From contig NZ_JYMR01000012.1 of the NCBI RefSeq assembly GCF_000938255.1, forward strand, positions 1-64,000: a stretch of DNA of 64,000 nt, read 5' to 3'. The position numbers and the translations under genes were made by a program. Shown here in pieces: positions 43,813 through 51,751 of this stretch (its first letter is position 1; the number at the start of each line of letters is the position of its first letter). The stretch is from Bradyrhizobium sp. LTSP849 (GTDB lineage: Bacteria > Pseudomonadota > Alphaproteobacteria > Rhizobiales > Xanthobacteraceae). The notes under the pieces were generated by a model. It was not told the origin of the DNA, searched no databases, and saw only the letters and a program-made list of their open reading frames with translations.

Positions 43813-44576
43813 AGGTCCGGCCCGCCCATCAACTCGACCGGCGTATGGCCGGCGGCGGCCTTCGCGGCGCGCTTGCCGAGATAGGCCTCGATCACGGCCG
43901 GATTGGACGTAACTTCGCGCGGAGAGCCACGGGCGATCTCCTTGCCCTGGTGGAACACCATCACGCGGCTTGCGAGCGACATGATGACTTCCATGATGTG
44001 CTCGACGATGACGAGCGTGATGCCGGAGCGATGGATGTCGCGCACCAGATCGATCGCGAGCCTCACCTCATGGGCGTTAAGGCCGGCCATGGCCTCGTCG
44101 AGCAGCAGCACCTTTGGCTCGGTCGCCAGCGCCCGCGCAATCTCGAGCCGCTTGCGGCCGGGCGTGCCGAGCGAACGCGCCGGCGTATCAGCAAGCCTGC
44201 TCATGCCGACGCGCTCGAGCACGGCGCGTGCCCTGGTCTCGGCCTCCTTGCGATGCGAGGTGCGCAGGAAGGCGCCGATCATGACGTTTTCGAGCACCGT
44301 CATGCCTTCAAAGGTCTGCGGCACCTGGAAGGTGCGCGCGAGCCCGAGCCCGGCGCGCAGCTCCGGCGTGAAGTCGGTGATGTCGCGTCCCTCGAACAGC
44401 ACGCAGCCGGAGGAGGCCTTGAGATCGCCGGTGAGGCAATTGAAGAAGGTGGATTTGCCGGCGCCATTCGGTCCGATCAGGCCGAGGATGTCGCCCTGCT
44501 CCAAGGTCACGGAGGCGTCGTCTACCGCCTTGAAGCTGCCGAACGCCTTTGTGATCCCGCGTGCCTCAAGGAGCAT
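43809..44576 (-). CDS. livG: Branched-chain amino-acid ABC transporter ATPase LivG
   Basis: The 255-residue protein starts MLLEARGITKAFGSFKAVDD and carries Walker A GPNGAGKST, the LSGG-equivalent SLGTPGRKRLEIARALA (a changed signature: usual LxxGxQ is SLGTPGRKR), and Walker B KVLLLDEAMAGLN, with the usual Glu-Pro read as Glu-Ala. The signature differs from canonical LivG but occurs in this family. Its start overlaps the livM stop by 11 bases; earlier in-frame codons would lie inside livM. Confidence 0.9.
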   Translation of the reverse strand: MLLEARGITKAFGSFKAVDDASVTLEQGDILGLIGPNGAGKSTFFNCLTGDLKASSGCVLFEGRDITDFTPELRAGLGLARTFQVPQTFEGMTVLENVMIGAFLRTSHRKEAETRARAVLERVGMSRLADTPARSLGTPGRKRLEIARALATEPKVLLLDEAMAGLNAHEVRLAIDLVRDIHRSGITLVIVEHIMEVIMSLASRVMVFHQGKEIARGSPREVTSNPAVIEAYLGKRAAKAAAGHTPVELMGGPDL

Positions 44577-45540
44577 GGCCTGCTCCCGTGTCGGTCTTGG
44601 GCTTGGCTCGCCGCATGAACAGGCTGAGCAGGCCGCCCGGCTGGAAGCGCGCAATCACGACAATGATCGCACCGTAAAGCACGAAGGTGAGCCCGGCGCC
44701 CCTGCCGCCGAGCCAGCTGTTGGAGATCTCCTCCAGCGGCACCAGGATCGCGGCGCCCACCAGTGGGCCGAACAGCAGCCCGGCGCCACCAAGCGCAGCC
44801 ATGATCAGGATTTTCACCGAGATCAGGATGCCGAGCCCGGACTCGGGATCGACGAAGCCGAACATCATCGCATAGAGCGCGCCGGCGACGCTCGTCAGCG
44901 CCGCGCTCAGCATGTAGGCATAGAGCTTGGTGCGGCTGGCGGGCGCGCCGAGCGAGCGCGCGGCACGCTCGGAGTCCTTGATCGCGCGCAGATAAAATCC
45001 CATCCGGCTGTTGGTCATCCACCAGGTGATCAGCAGTGTGATAACGAGGACGGCCAGGAACAGATAATAGTAGGGCAGCGACGACAGGAATGAGAGATCG
45101 AAGATGTTGCGCGGCACGGTCGGGCCGGAGAGGCCTACGGCAGCACCGAGCCAATCGGTGTTGGTGACGATCAGCCGCATCGTCTCGGCGACTGCGATCG
45201 TCGCCATGCTGAAATAGTGGCCGGACAAGCGCAGCGTCGGCACGCCGATGATCGCGGCAAGCGCGACCGCGACAACGATGCCGCCGGGGATGCCGAACAG
45301 CGGCGACAGACCGAACTTTGCGTAGGACCCCATCGCGGCGTAGGCGCCGCAACCGAAAAACACGACATGGCCGACCGAGACCTGGCCGGCATAGCCGCCG
45401 ACAATGTTCCAGGCCGAGGCCGCAATCGCATAGAGCAGCACCAGTGCGCCGAGGCGCTGCTGAAAGGGTGAGGACAGCAGCAGCGGATAGGCGATCGCAA
45501 TCGCTGCGACGACCGAGAGCCAGATCAGGCGCGGCATCAC
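44566..45540 (-). CDS. livM: Branched-chain amino-acid ABC transporter permease LivM
   Basis: The 324-residue membrane protein has eight to ten hydrophobic segments with LivM motifs YAGQVSVGHVVFFGCGAYAA and IKDSERAARSLGAPASRTKL, the loop that contacts the ATPases. It pairs with LivH and overlaps that gene by four bases. Confidence 0.92.
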   Translation of the reverse strand: MMPRLIWLSVVAAIAIAYPLLLSSPFQQRLGALVLLYAIAASAWNIVGGYAGQVSVGHVVFFGCGAYAAMGSYAKFGLSPLFGIPGGIVVAVALAAIIGVPTLRLSGHYFSMATIAVAETMRLIVTNTDWLGAAVGLSGPTVPRNIFDLSFLSSLPYYYLFLAVLVITLLITWWMTNSRMGFYLRAIKDSERAARSLGAPASRTKLYAYMLSAALTSVAGALYAMMFGFVDPESGLGILISVKILIMAALGGAGLLFGPLVGAAILVPLEEISNSWLGGRGAGLTFVLYGAIIVVIARFQPGGLLSLFMRRAKPKTDTGAGHAP

Positions 45541-46400
45541 ATCTTCCCCATCAGGCCCTGTGGCCGGAACCAGAGGAAGAGCAGGAACAACACATAGACG
45601 ACGATGTCCTTGTAGACCGCGCCAATCAGATAGCCGGACAGCGACTCGATGACGCCGATCAGAAGCCCTGCGACCAGCGCACCCGGCACGCTACCAAAAC
45701 CGCCGAGCGACACCGTGACGAAGGCGACGATGCCGAGCGTCTCGCCGACCGTCGGCACGATGTAGAAGAAGTTCGCGATCAGCGCGCCGGCAAGGCCGGT
45801 GGCCCCGGCCGCGATTCCCCAGGCGATCGCCTGCATGGTGTCGGGCCGGATGCCCATCAGTTGCGCTGCGGTCGCATCCTCCGCCACAGCCAGCATCTTG
45901 GAGCCGAGCGATGTGCGCGTCAGCAACAGATGCAGGCCGAGTGTCACCAGGATCGCGACGACACCCGCGAGCAGTCGCGAGGCCTCGATGCGCAAGCCCG
46001 CGACTGCAAAGGTGCCGCCGACGATGTTCTGCGGCATCGACAGGAAGTTGGCGCCGAACCACCAGAACACGGAATAGCGCAGCAAAAGTGCGAGCCCGAA
46101 GGTGCCGAGGATCTGCGCCAGCATCGGCCCCTTCATGATGTCGCGGATCAGGGCGAAATAGACGACGACGCCGACGGTCGCGAGCACCAGCGTCGCCAGC
46201 GGCGCGCCGAGAAGCGGCCCTCCTCCCATCAGCGTGTAGACGACATAGGCGACATACATGCCGAGCATGACGAAATCGCCATGCGCGAAATTGACGATGT
46301 TCATCATGCCCCACACCAGCGTGAGGCCTGATGAAAACAGGGCGTAGACGGCGCCAAGCAGAAGCCCGCCGACGATCACCTGCACGAGTACAAAGGACAT
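45537..46400 (-). CDS. livH: Branched-chain amino-acid ABC transporter permease LivH
   Basis: The 287-residue membrane protein starts MSFVLVQVIVGGLLLGAVYA and has the LivH signatures GLTLVWGMMNIVNFAHGDFV and AVAEDATAAQLMGIRPDTMQ, the latter an ATPase contact loop. I prefer ATG 46400 over the codon at 46421, since the family begins there. It lies 66 bp after livK, across a hairpin. Confidence 0.92.
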   Translation of the reverse strand: MSFVLVQVIVGGLLLGAVYALFSSGLTLVWGMMNIVNFAHGDFVMLGMYVAYVVYTLMGGGPLLGAPLATLVLATVGVVVYFALIRDIMKGPMLAQILGTFGLALLLRYSVFWWFGANFLSMPQNIVGGTFAVAGLRIEASRLLAGVVAILVTLGLHLLLTRTSLGSKMLAVAEDATAAQLMGIRPDTMQAIAWGIAAGATGLAGALIANFFYIVPTVGETLGIVAFVTVSLGGFGSVPGALVAGLLIGVIESLSGYLIGAVYKDIVVYVLFLLFLWFRPQGLMGKM

Positions 46401-46433
46401 GAGCTGCGTTGCTCTGATCAAATCATTTTGGGA

Positions 46434-46458
46434 AAGGCGGGGCGCGCGGCCCCGCCTT
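46434..46458 (-). terminator. Hairpin after livK
   Basis: AAGGCGGGGC and GCCCCGCCTT form a perfect ten-base stem with a five-base loop between livK and livH; on the transcribed strand the sequence before it is T-rich. It probably stabilises livK mRNA or lowers read-through, so the binding protein exceeds the membrane subunits. Confidence 0.65.
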
Positions 46459-46466
46459 CAAAAATC

Positions 46467-47720
46467 TCACCAGCCCTTGTAGGGCAGCACCGGTGCCTTT
46501 TCGGCGTTGGCCTTCGGCCACACCGCTGTGTAGTTCTCACCGTCCTGAAGCTGGATGATCAGGCCGGAGGCAAGGATGTTCTGGCCCTTGTCGTCGAACT
46601 TTACGCCCTTGTAGCCCATCATCAATTGCTCAGGCTTGAGGTCCGTCGCCTTCAGCGCCGCCTGGATCTTTGCAGGATCGGTCGAGCCGGCGCGGTCGAT
46701 CGCGTCGGCGAGCACGAAGAAGCCCTGCATCTGGCGGCCGACGGTGTCGTCCATCTCCTCGCCGCTCTTCTTCTTGTACATGTCCGCAATGATCGCCGAC
46801 GGCGAGCCAGCCGGGCCCACCGACCATGACGAGCGGTTGAACGCGCCTTGCGAGATCTTGCCGACAGCCTTGATGAAGGACGGATCGGAATAGCCGGCAT
46901 CGTCCGCGAGCAGGATCGCCGGCTTGTAGTCGAGCGACTGCATGGTCTTGGCGAACAGGATCGCGTCCGACGTGTAGCTGATCATGATGATCACGTCGGG
47001 CTTCTTGTCCTTGAGCTGGAGCACCTGGCCCTGCACGTCGGTCGCGTTGACGGGATAGGCGACATCGAGCGCGACCGGCTGCCCCTTCTCCTTGAAGGCG
47101 GCGCTGATGGTGTTGGCGACCGAGGTGCCGTATTCGGTATTGTCGTGGACCAGCGCGATCGCATCGGTCTTGGCGCCGGATGCCTTCATGTCGGCGAGGA
47201 AGTCGACATAGGCCTTGGCAAAATCTGTCGCAATCGGCGTGGTGCGGAAGAACCATTTGAAGCCGCGCTCGGTGAGATTGGCGGCGACCGACTCCGAATT
47301 GAGATAAGGAATGCCGTATTTCTCCGCGATCGCGCTCGAGGTCAGCGTGATGCCGGACTGATAGGCGCCGAACACCGCCGCGACCTTGTCTTCCGTGATC
47401 AGGCGCAGCGCCTGGTTCTGGCCCGTCGCGGGATTGCCCTGGTTGTCGGCGAACACGGCCTCGATCTTGGCGCCGCCGAGGCCGGCAAGGCCCGCCTTCT
47501 TCGCCAACGGCAGATTGCCGAGCTCGGGATGGGCGTTGTTGATGATGTCCATGGCGACTTCGAGTGCCGCCTTGGCATGCGCGCCGATCGAGGCGGTGCC
47601 GCCGGACATCGGCAGGATCACACCGATCTTGACCACCTTGTCCTCCGCTCGCGCGCCGGCGGCGAGCGCAATGGACATCGCGGCCGCGCAAAGCAGCCCG
47701 GTGACGTGCTTCAATGTCAT
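46467..47720 (-). CDS. livK: Branched-chain amino-acid type ABC substrate-binding protein
   Basis: The 417-residue periplasmic protein starts MTLKHVTGLLCAAAMSIALA, a Sec signal with cleavage near ARA-EDK, and has the type I periplasmic-binding fold (VVKIGVILPMSGGTASIGAH; IPYLNSESVAANLTERGFKW). GGGAGG lies nine bases before ATG 47720. It captures the ligand for the LivHMGF importer. An earlier ATG at 47771 would add a basic stretch before the signal. Confidence 0.93.
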   Translation of the reverse strand: MTLKHVTGLLCAAAMSIALAAGARAEDKVVKIGVILPMSGGTASIGAHAKAALEVAMDIINNAHPELGNLPLAKKAGLAGLGGAKIEAVFADNQGNPATGQNQALRLITEDKVAAVFGAYQSGITLTSSAIAEKYGIPYLNSESVAANLTERGFKWFFRTTPIATDFAKAYVDFLADMKASGAKTDAIALVHDNTEYGTSVANTISAAFKEKGQPVALDVAYPVNATDVQGQVLQLKDKKPDVIIMISYTSDAILFAKTMQSLDYKPAILLADDAGYSDPSFIKAVGKISQGAFNRSSWSVGPAGSPSAIIADMYKKKSGEEMDDTVGRQMQGFFVLADAIDRAGSTDPAKIQAALKATDLKPEQLMMGYKGVKFDDKGQNILASGLIIQLQDGENYTAVWPKANAEKAPVLPYKGW

Positions 47721-47960
47721 GAAATCAGACCTCCCAAAGGGTTTCCCCAACCAAGATTTTTTGGAAGCCATGGGCTTAAGCGCCCGCTTCCGTTTGATTA
47801 TACTTGGCGATGAGAGGATGGCATGCCAGCCCAGAACCGGCAAGGTGAAACGGATTGCGACGATGCTGCATAAGGGAGCAGCGATTGCGCTGGCCGCAAG
47901 CGGCGCTCAATCTGGCGTCGTTCGGCGTGAGCGAGACAACTGCTGCCGTCGCAAGAAATT

Positions 47961-48031
47961 GTAGCCCGCACGAGCAAAGCGGAATGCGGGAAGAGCCGCC
48001 CCGGATTTCGCTTCCGCTCCATCCGGGCTAC
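47961..48031. repeat. Palindromic repeat (GTAGCCCG type), copy 2, in a gene-free stretch
   Basis: GTAGCCCGCACGAGCAAAGC at the left pairs imperfectly with GCTCCATCCGGGCTAC at the right. It is a diverged relative of the repeat at 25712. It lies in the 333-base gene-free stretch between livK (start 47720) and the DUF1428 gene (stop 48054), in which I see no other feature apart from the expected livK promoter. Confidence 0.65.
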
Positions 48032-48053
48032 GGCTATCCGCGGTCCGGCTCAC

Positions 48054-48416
48054 TCAATCGACGGCGTCACGTGCCTGCAACAGCGTCGTGAAGCCGCCAT
48101 AGATCATGCGCTTGCCGTCGAACGGCATGTCGGCGGCCTTGAGCCGCGGGTCGGCCATCACCTTCTTGTTGACGGCATCGCGGGTTTCCCGATCGCGGTA
48201 GATGATCCAGGAAAACACCACGACCTCGTCCTCCGTCGCCATCACCGCGCGCGGAAACGAGGTGAGTTCGCCATAGGGCACGTCGTCGCCAATACATTCG
48301 ACGTAGTCGAGCGCACCATGCTCCATCCACACCGCGCAGGCCGTTTTCGCCAGCGCCTTGTAGGCCTCGATCTTGTCCTTGCGTACCGCCAGCACGAAAC
48401 CATCGACATAGGTCAT
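48054..48416 (-). CDS. DUF1428-family protein
   Basis: The 120-residue protein (MTYVDGFVLAVRKDKIEAYK) is a ferredoxin-like alpha-beta barrel protein with the family's core VWMEHGALDYVECIGDDVPY and VVFSWIIYRDRETRDAVNKK. Members resemble YciI/NIPSNAP-like dimeric barrels; no activity is established. ATG 48416 has GGAGATC upstream. It stands alone downstream of tRNA-Gln on the same strand. Confidence 0.85.
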   Translation of the reverse strand: MTYVDGFVLAVRKDKIEAYKALAKTACAVWMEHGALDYVECIGDDVPYGELTSFPRAVMATEDEVVVFSWIIYRDRETRDAVNKKVMADPRLKAADMPFDGKRMIYGGFTTLLQARDAVD

Positions 48417-48583
48417 CACGGATCTCCTTGGGTTGCGTATTCCAAGGACGATCCGATGCCCGGCAATCCGACTCGCGAAGGCGATCTTCAGATGAGGCAA
48501 ACCGTCGCGAACCGGACCATGGCGAGCCGAGCTTTGCAGCCAGGATGCGGTGGACATTGTGAGCTCGGGAAAGCGCCAGGAAT

Positions 48584-48657
48584 TGGCTGGGGAACCTGGA
48601 TTCGAACCAAGACAAACAGAGTCAGAGTCTGTTGTGCTACCGTTACACCATTCCCCA
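48584..48657 (-). tRNA. tRNA-Gln (CUG)
   Basis: Read on the minus strand, acceptor arms TGGGGAA and TTCCCCA pair. The anticodon stem ACAGA/TCTGT closes the loop CTCTGAC with anticodon CTG (codon CAG), the T-arm holds GGTTCGAATCC, and CCA is encoded after discriminator G (48584-48586). The D-arm contains GGTGTAACGGTAGCAC. A complete, unbroken gene. Confidence 0.96.
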
Positions 48658-48976
48658 CCGAAGCACTTGATACTACAAGACTTTCTTCGGAAGTTTTGCA
48701 AGCCGCGGCAAAAGTTTTGCAAATCAGCGTCTTGCTGGCGCTGATATAGCCGCGCAGGCGTTCGCGGTCTAGCCCCCTCCATGATATCGGCGGCCGGTTC
48801 TTCACCAGTCCGTTTACATTGCGTGGCAGCCAGCGCCCGCCCCGCAAGGCTTTGCTCGAGAAATCCTTGGATCGTCCGCTCTTTAGCCTGGATCGCCGCC
48901 CGTCATCGCCCTTTGCTCCACGCGAACAAAGCCAGTCCGTGAGTTTCGGAAATGGTAGGAGGACAGCCTCCTCGGC
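48658..48976. other. Gene-free stretch upstream of tRNA-Gln
   Basis: About 320 bases that should contain the tRNA-Gln promoter. A near-direct repeat GAAGTTTTGCAAG ... AAAGTTTTGCAAA lies at about 48690-48723. I found no convincing gene. Short open frames here lack ribosome binding sites. Confidence 0.45.
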
Positions 48977-49159
48977 TTATTCCAAGGGCGCTGTCAGAGC
49001 GATGATCGCGGCCTCGCGCTCTTCAGCACCGGTCGAATAGCCAATACGGAATGAAAGGTAGAGCGTCCCTGCACACGCGGCAGCCAGCACGATGCGGCCA
49101 AGCTCGCCAGCAAGCACCAGACCACAAACAGCGAACGTGAGAAGGACCATCCTTGTCAT
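48977..49159 (-). CDS. Predicted small membrane protein
   Basis: The 60-residue product (MTRMVLLTFAVCGLVLAGEL) has two hydrophobic segments, the second being IVLAAACAGTLYLSFRIGY, and an acidic C-terminal end (GAEEREAAIIALTAPLE). It may be a two-span membrane peptide. The ribosome binding site is weak, so the call rests on composition. Function unknown. Confidence 0.4.
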   Translation of the reverse strand: MTRMVLLTFAVCGLVLAGELGRIVLAAACAGTLYLSFRIGYSTGAEEREAAIIALTAPLE

Positions 49160-49440
49160 CGTCAGAATCGAATCACGAGCGATTCATTGAGGCAAGCAGC
49201 CTCGCACCTTTTTCGTGTGCAAAAGACGTAAAGCGCGAAGAGCATGCGCCTCAAGGGGCGGCCAAGCTTTCGATAATTGGGGATTATCGAAGGCAGATGC
49301 GCTCCATGCGCCGAACTCACAGCGGCTGATCGCCGCGATCGACGACTATGTCGAGCAGCTAACCGGGGATCGGACCAGGCTGCACACACAGCACCACAGC
49401 ATCGGAAGATGAATGAAAGAGGCCGCCAACTGAGGCAGTC

Positions 49441-49677
49441 TTATTCGCTGCCGCGATCACCTGCGGCGTTCTGTGCGAGCTTGATCCACTCGCCCGCCAG
49501 CCGCAGCCAAGCCTCTTTATCGAGGGCACTCACTGCCCGTTCTGCCTGTTGGCGGCACTCATCGGCTTGAGCGCGGAATCTGGCAACGTCCTGCTCTGAC
49601 ATCCCATCGGGATAGTATAGAGCGCCGGTCGCTTCAACATTCACGTTGGGGGCTGTAGTCCTGGCGACCTCAGCCAT
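49441..49677 (-). CDS. Small helical protein, unknown (rhizobial type)
   Basis: The 78-residue product contains a highly charged helical core (FRAQADECRQQAERAVSALD) ending WLRLAGEWIKLAQNA, a pattern seen in many small rhizobial proteins of unknown function. ATG 49602 (MSEQDVARF) is an alternative start that avoids the 37-bp overlap with the next gene. A recurring hairpin follows its stop. Confidence 0.6.
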   Translation of the reverse strand: MAEVARTTAPNVNVEATGALYYPDGMSEQDVARFRAQADECRQQAERAVSALDKEAWLRLAGEWIKLAQNAAGDRGSE

Positions 49678-49838
49678 TCGCTTATGTTCGAGCCGGTTTC
49701 GGCTTGCCTTACCCTGCGGAGAGCGGCCTCGCGCACCGGTCCGTGAGGGAGTAATTCGGCTTCTTCGCGGAGACGCCTCACCTGTTCGGCAAGGCGGTCT
49801 TCAAGAGAAGTGGCTTGGTTGAAACCGCGTCGAGGCAT
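49641..49838 (-). CDS. Small protein, paralogue of the one at 51420, unknown
   Basis: The 65-residue protein (MPRRGFNQATSLEDRLAEQV) has a charged helix (RRLREEAELLPHGPVREAAL) and ends SEWLRSPGLQPPT. The protein encoded at 51420-51605 ends QQWLSSPGLRTPT with the same preceding layout, so the two are paralogues. Both stop near a recurring hairpin motif. Function unknown. Confidence 0.62.
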   Translation of the reverse strand: MPRRGFNQATSLEDRLAEQVRRLREEAELLPHGPVREAALRRVRQAETGSNISEWLRSPGLQPPT

Positions 49839-50019
49839 GGCGCTGCTCCTCTAGAGGAGGCGGGAGCGTGGTGCTCTCAGTCACCGATGGATGCCAAAGG
49901 TCGAGCGGTGATTTCGTAAGGATGGAACCGCGGAGGCCCCGCCCGCTGTATCGTTTTGCTCACTCGTCAAAAATTCATAAACAAGGCCACTGCTAAATTG
50001 AGGCCCGCCGGGATGAACC

Positions 50020-50038
50020 GGCCGCCACTGAGGCGGCC
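50020..50038. terminator. Recurring hairpin (GGCCGCC-GGCGGCC), copy b
   Basis: GGCCGCC ACTGA GGCGGCC forms a perfect seven-base stem. Relatives with the core CAACTGAGGCGGCCT or a variant occur at 49421-49441, 50264-50279 (left arm lost), 51382-51403 and 51731-51747, nearly always just before the 3' end of a small minus-strand gene. It probably works as a terminator or mRNA 3'-end hairpin. Confidence 0.6.
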
Positions 50039-50086
50039 TACTCGCTCCTGACTGGAACTATAATTTCGGCTTTTCGTTTCGTGCTA

Positions 50087-50272
50087 ATGCAGCAAAACCG
50101 CGTTGTCCGTCTCCATGTAGAATTGTCGAAGCAAGACAAGCAGGCCATTGATGACTTCTGGTTCGCGGAGCGGTTTCCGAGCCGCGCAGCGGCGGTTAGG
50201 GAGCTGCTGCGACGCGGGCTGTCGAGTGACAAGCACTGTGTGCAGAAGTCGACCGGAAATGTGACGAACTAA
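50087..50272 (+). CDS. Small ribbon-helix-helix-like protein
   Basis: The 61-residue protein (MQQNRVVRLHVELSKQDKQA) fits a ribbon-helix-helix fold: one strand (RVVRLHVELS), helix A (KQDKQAIDDFWFAE) and helix B after a turn (SRAAAVRELLRRGL). Such proteins bind DNA as dimers and often regulate short operons or plasmid genes. A TATAAT lies 23 bases before the ATG. A GTG two codons earlier is possible. Confidence 0.6.
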   Translation: MQQNRVVRLHVELSKQDKQAIDDFWFAERFPSRAAAVRELLRRGLSSDKHCVQKSTGNVTN

Positions 50273-50279
50273 GGCGGCC

Positions 50280-50474
50280 TTACTTATCGATTTTATAGAC
50301 TACCTCGCCCTGTCCGTTCAACACGCGCGCGCCCGTTGCCTTCTTCCTGCCGGCAAGCAGGAGCGACGCTTGCTTGCGCGCTGCGAGCGGGTTGATGGCG
50401 CTGATCGTCGTTCGATGAAGTAGGGTTTCCGACTCGTCCGAAGCGGTCGCGTAAATCTCGATGATGAACTTCAC
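50280..50474 (-). CDS. Small protein coupled to the zinc-ribbon gene, unknown
   Basis: The 64-residue product (GTG start, KFIIEIYATASDESETLLHR, ending GQGEVVYKIDK) has an alternating strand pattern and a basic Ala-rich middle (AARKQASLLLAGRKKATG). Its GTG overlaps the stop of the preceding zinc-ribbon gene as GTGA, which signals coupled translation. Function unknown. Confidence 0.6.
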   Translation of the reverse strand: MKFIIEIYATASDESETLLHRTTISAINPLAARKQASLLLAGRKKATGARVLNGQGEVVYKIDK

Positions 50475-50659
50475 TCGGCCGGAAGCCGGACAGGACCAGC
50501 AATCAAGCGGTAGCTTGGGACCCAAGCACTGTTCCAGCTCTCGAGGGTGTTTCCACAAACCGCGCATTCGAAGCTGGCAATTTGTCGGCCCGGAGCCATG
50601 GATTCGGTGCGGCTGTAAACTGCGCCGCACTGACAGGATCGGTGATGAGATTCTGGCAT
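50471..50659 (-). CDS. Small zinc-ribbon protein
   Basis: The 62-residue protein (MPESHHRSCQCGAVYSRTES) contains CQCGAVY and CAVCGNT, two Cys pairs spaced as a zinc ribbon. The C-terminal end (SYRLIAGPVRLPAE) is unstructured. It is followed immediately by a coupled gene. No specific family recognised; DNA- or RNA-related roles are common for such ribbons. Confidence 0.62.
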   Translation of the reverse strand: MPESHHRSCQCGAVYSRTESMAPGRQIASFECAVCGNTLESWNSAWVPSYRLIAGPVRLPAE

Positions 50660-50883
50660 CCCCGTTTATGCGCCCGAAAAGCAAAACAGGCCACTCCGGT
50701 TTTCAAAGCCGGCCACCGCGCTCGGAAGCAGACCAGCGCTGGAGAAAGCAGCCTACCGCTTGGCGCAATGGGAAAAGCCGCAGGGCGGTTCCATCTCGGA
50801 GACGGAGCCATATCCGGCTTCTCCCTTAGGAACGTCCGCACGCGACTTCGCTTGATAATCACAAGGTCAAACGGAGTTGGAAC

Positions 50884-51177
50884 ATGCGAAAGACAATTTT
50901 TTCGATAGCCATCTGTGCGCTGCTCGCCGGTGCGTCGATCGGTTTCGCGCACGCGCAGGCAGGTGGCGCAGGTGGAGCGGGCGGAGCCGGCGCTGGCACA
51001 GGCGCGGCGTCATCAGCGGGTACGGCAGGTTCGGGAACATCTTCGTCCGGCGCCGGGGCGGCCGGTGCCCCGACCACGGGGGCAGGCACAAATACTAACC
51101 CGACAACAGGCAATACCGACGCAAGAACCGGCATCTCCAATGGCGTTGCCGCGCCTCAGCCCGCGCCCAATCGGTGA
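50884..51177 (+). CDS. Secreted Gly/Ala-rich low-complexity protein
   Basis: The 97-residue protein has a signal peptide (MRKTIFSIAICALLAGASIG, cleavage near AHA-QAG), then Gly/Ala/Ser/Thr repeats (GGAGGAGGAGAGTG, TAGSGTSSSGAGAAG) and an Asn/Thr-rich end (GTNTNPTTGNTDARTG). GGAG precedes the ATG by about ten bases. It is probably an exported, disordered protein. The last 79 bases of the gene lie within a 102-bp tandem duplication. Confidence 0.65.
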   Translation: MRKTIFSIAICALLAGASIGFAHAQAGGAGGAGGAGAGTGAASSAGTAGSGTSSSGAGAAGAPTTGAGTNTNPTTGNTDARTGISNGVAAPQPAPNR

Positions 51178-51303
51178 TCGACTAGGCCCAGCGACCAGCA
51201 CCCCGACAACAGGCAATACCGACGCAAGAACCGGCATCTCCAATGGCGTTGCCGCGCCTCAGCCCGCGCCCAATCGGTGATCGACTAGGCCCAGCGACCA
51301 GCA
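51099..51303. repeat. Perfect 102-bp tandem duplication
   Basis: Bases 51099-51200 and 51202-51303 are identical as far as I can read them, with one base between (period 103). The unit holds the last 26 codons of the secreted protein gene, its stop and 23 bases beyond. The second copy is not translated in frame because the first stop precedes it. Identity implies a recent event. Confidence 0.9.
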
Positions 51304-51381
51304 GCCAACACAGAGCCGACCGCACCCTCGGGCGGTATCGTTGGCCGACAGATCAACGGAAGACCGATGTGAAAGATTGAG

Positions 51382-51403
51382 AGGCCGCCAACTGAGGCGG
51401 CCT
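51382..51403. terminator. Recurring hairpin, best copy
   Basis: AGGCCGCC AACTGA GGCGGCCT is a perfect eight-base stem, the most complete copy of the hairpin family in this stretch. It lies between the 3' end of the small gene at 51420 (minus) and the duplicated region. Confidence 0.65.
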
Positions 51404-51419
51404 GCTGATCGAGTGGGGT

Positions 51420-51605
51420 TCAGGTTGGGGTGCGGAGGCCGGGGGAGCTTAGCCATTGCTGAATGTGCAAGGCGTTCTCACTCAGTCGCGCGGCTTTTAA
51501 CAACGCTTCCCGTTTGGGCCCGGGAGGCGTTGCCTCTGCGCGGCTCCGAGCGACCGTGGCCATTTGGGTAAGGCGTTCTGTCAACGATGTGGTGAGCTTG
51601 AGCAT
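51420..51605 (-). CDS. Small protein, paralogue of the one at 49641, unknown
   Basis: The 61-residue protein (MLKLTTSLTERLTQMATVAR) has a basic helix, PPGPKREALLKAARLSENAL, then QQWLSSPGLRTPT. The ending and the preceding P-G-P-x-R-E-A-L pattern match the protein at 49641-49838 (HGPVREAALRR ... WLRSPGLQPPT). GGAG lies upstream of ATG 51605. Function unknown. Confidence 0.62.
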   Translation of the reverse strand: MLKLTTSLTERLTQMATVARSRAEATPPGPKREALLKAARLSENALHIQQWLSSPGLRTPT

Positions 51606-51751
51606 CAAACGGCTCCGCGTTCTGGCGGGAGCAAAGATCTCTCAGTCACCGATAGCTGCCGAGGGCGGGGCGGTGATAGCCGATACAAATTGCATACGCG
51701 TATCGTGGTGTCTGAGCAAAATTGCTCACTCCCGCTTCAACTGAGGCAGCC

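Noticed and set aside
48584..48657. tRNA-Gln as the integration site of the phage-like region
   Set aside because: Its 3' end faces away from the phage genes and I see no repeated tRNA fragment or integrase in the window.
50038..50232. Minus-strand open frame overlapping the ribbon-helix-helix gene
   Set aside because: Its product has no fold features, whereas the plus-strand frame shows a clear strand-helix-helix pattern and a TATAAT upstream.
51099..51303. Duplicated block considered as a CRISPR or integron site
   Set aside because: Only two adjacent copies, no spacers and no associated genes; it is a simple tandem duplication.
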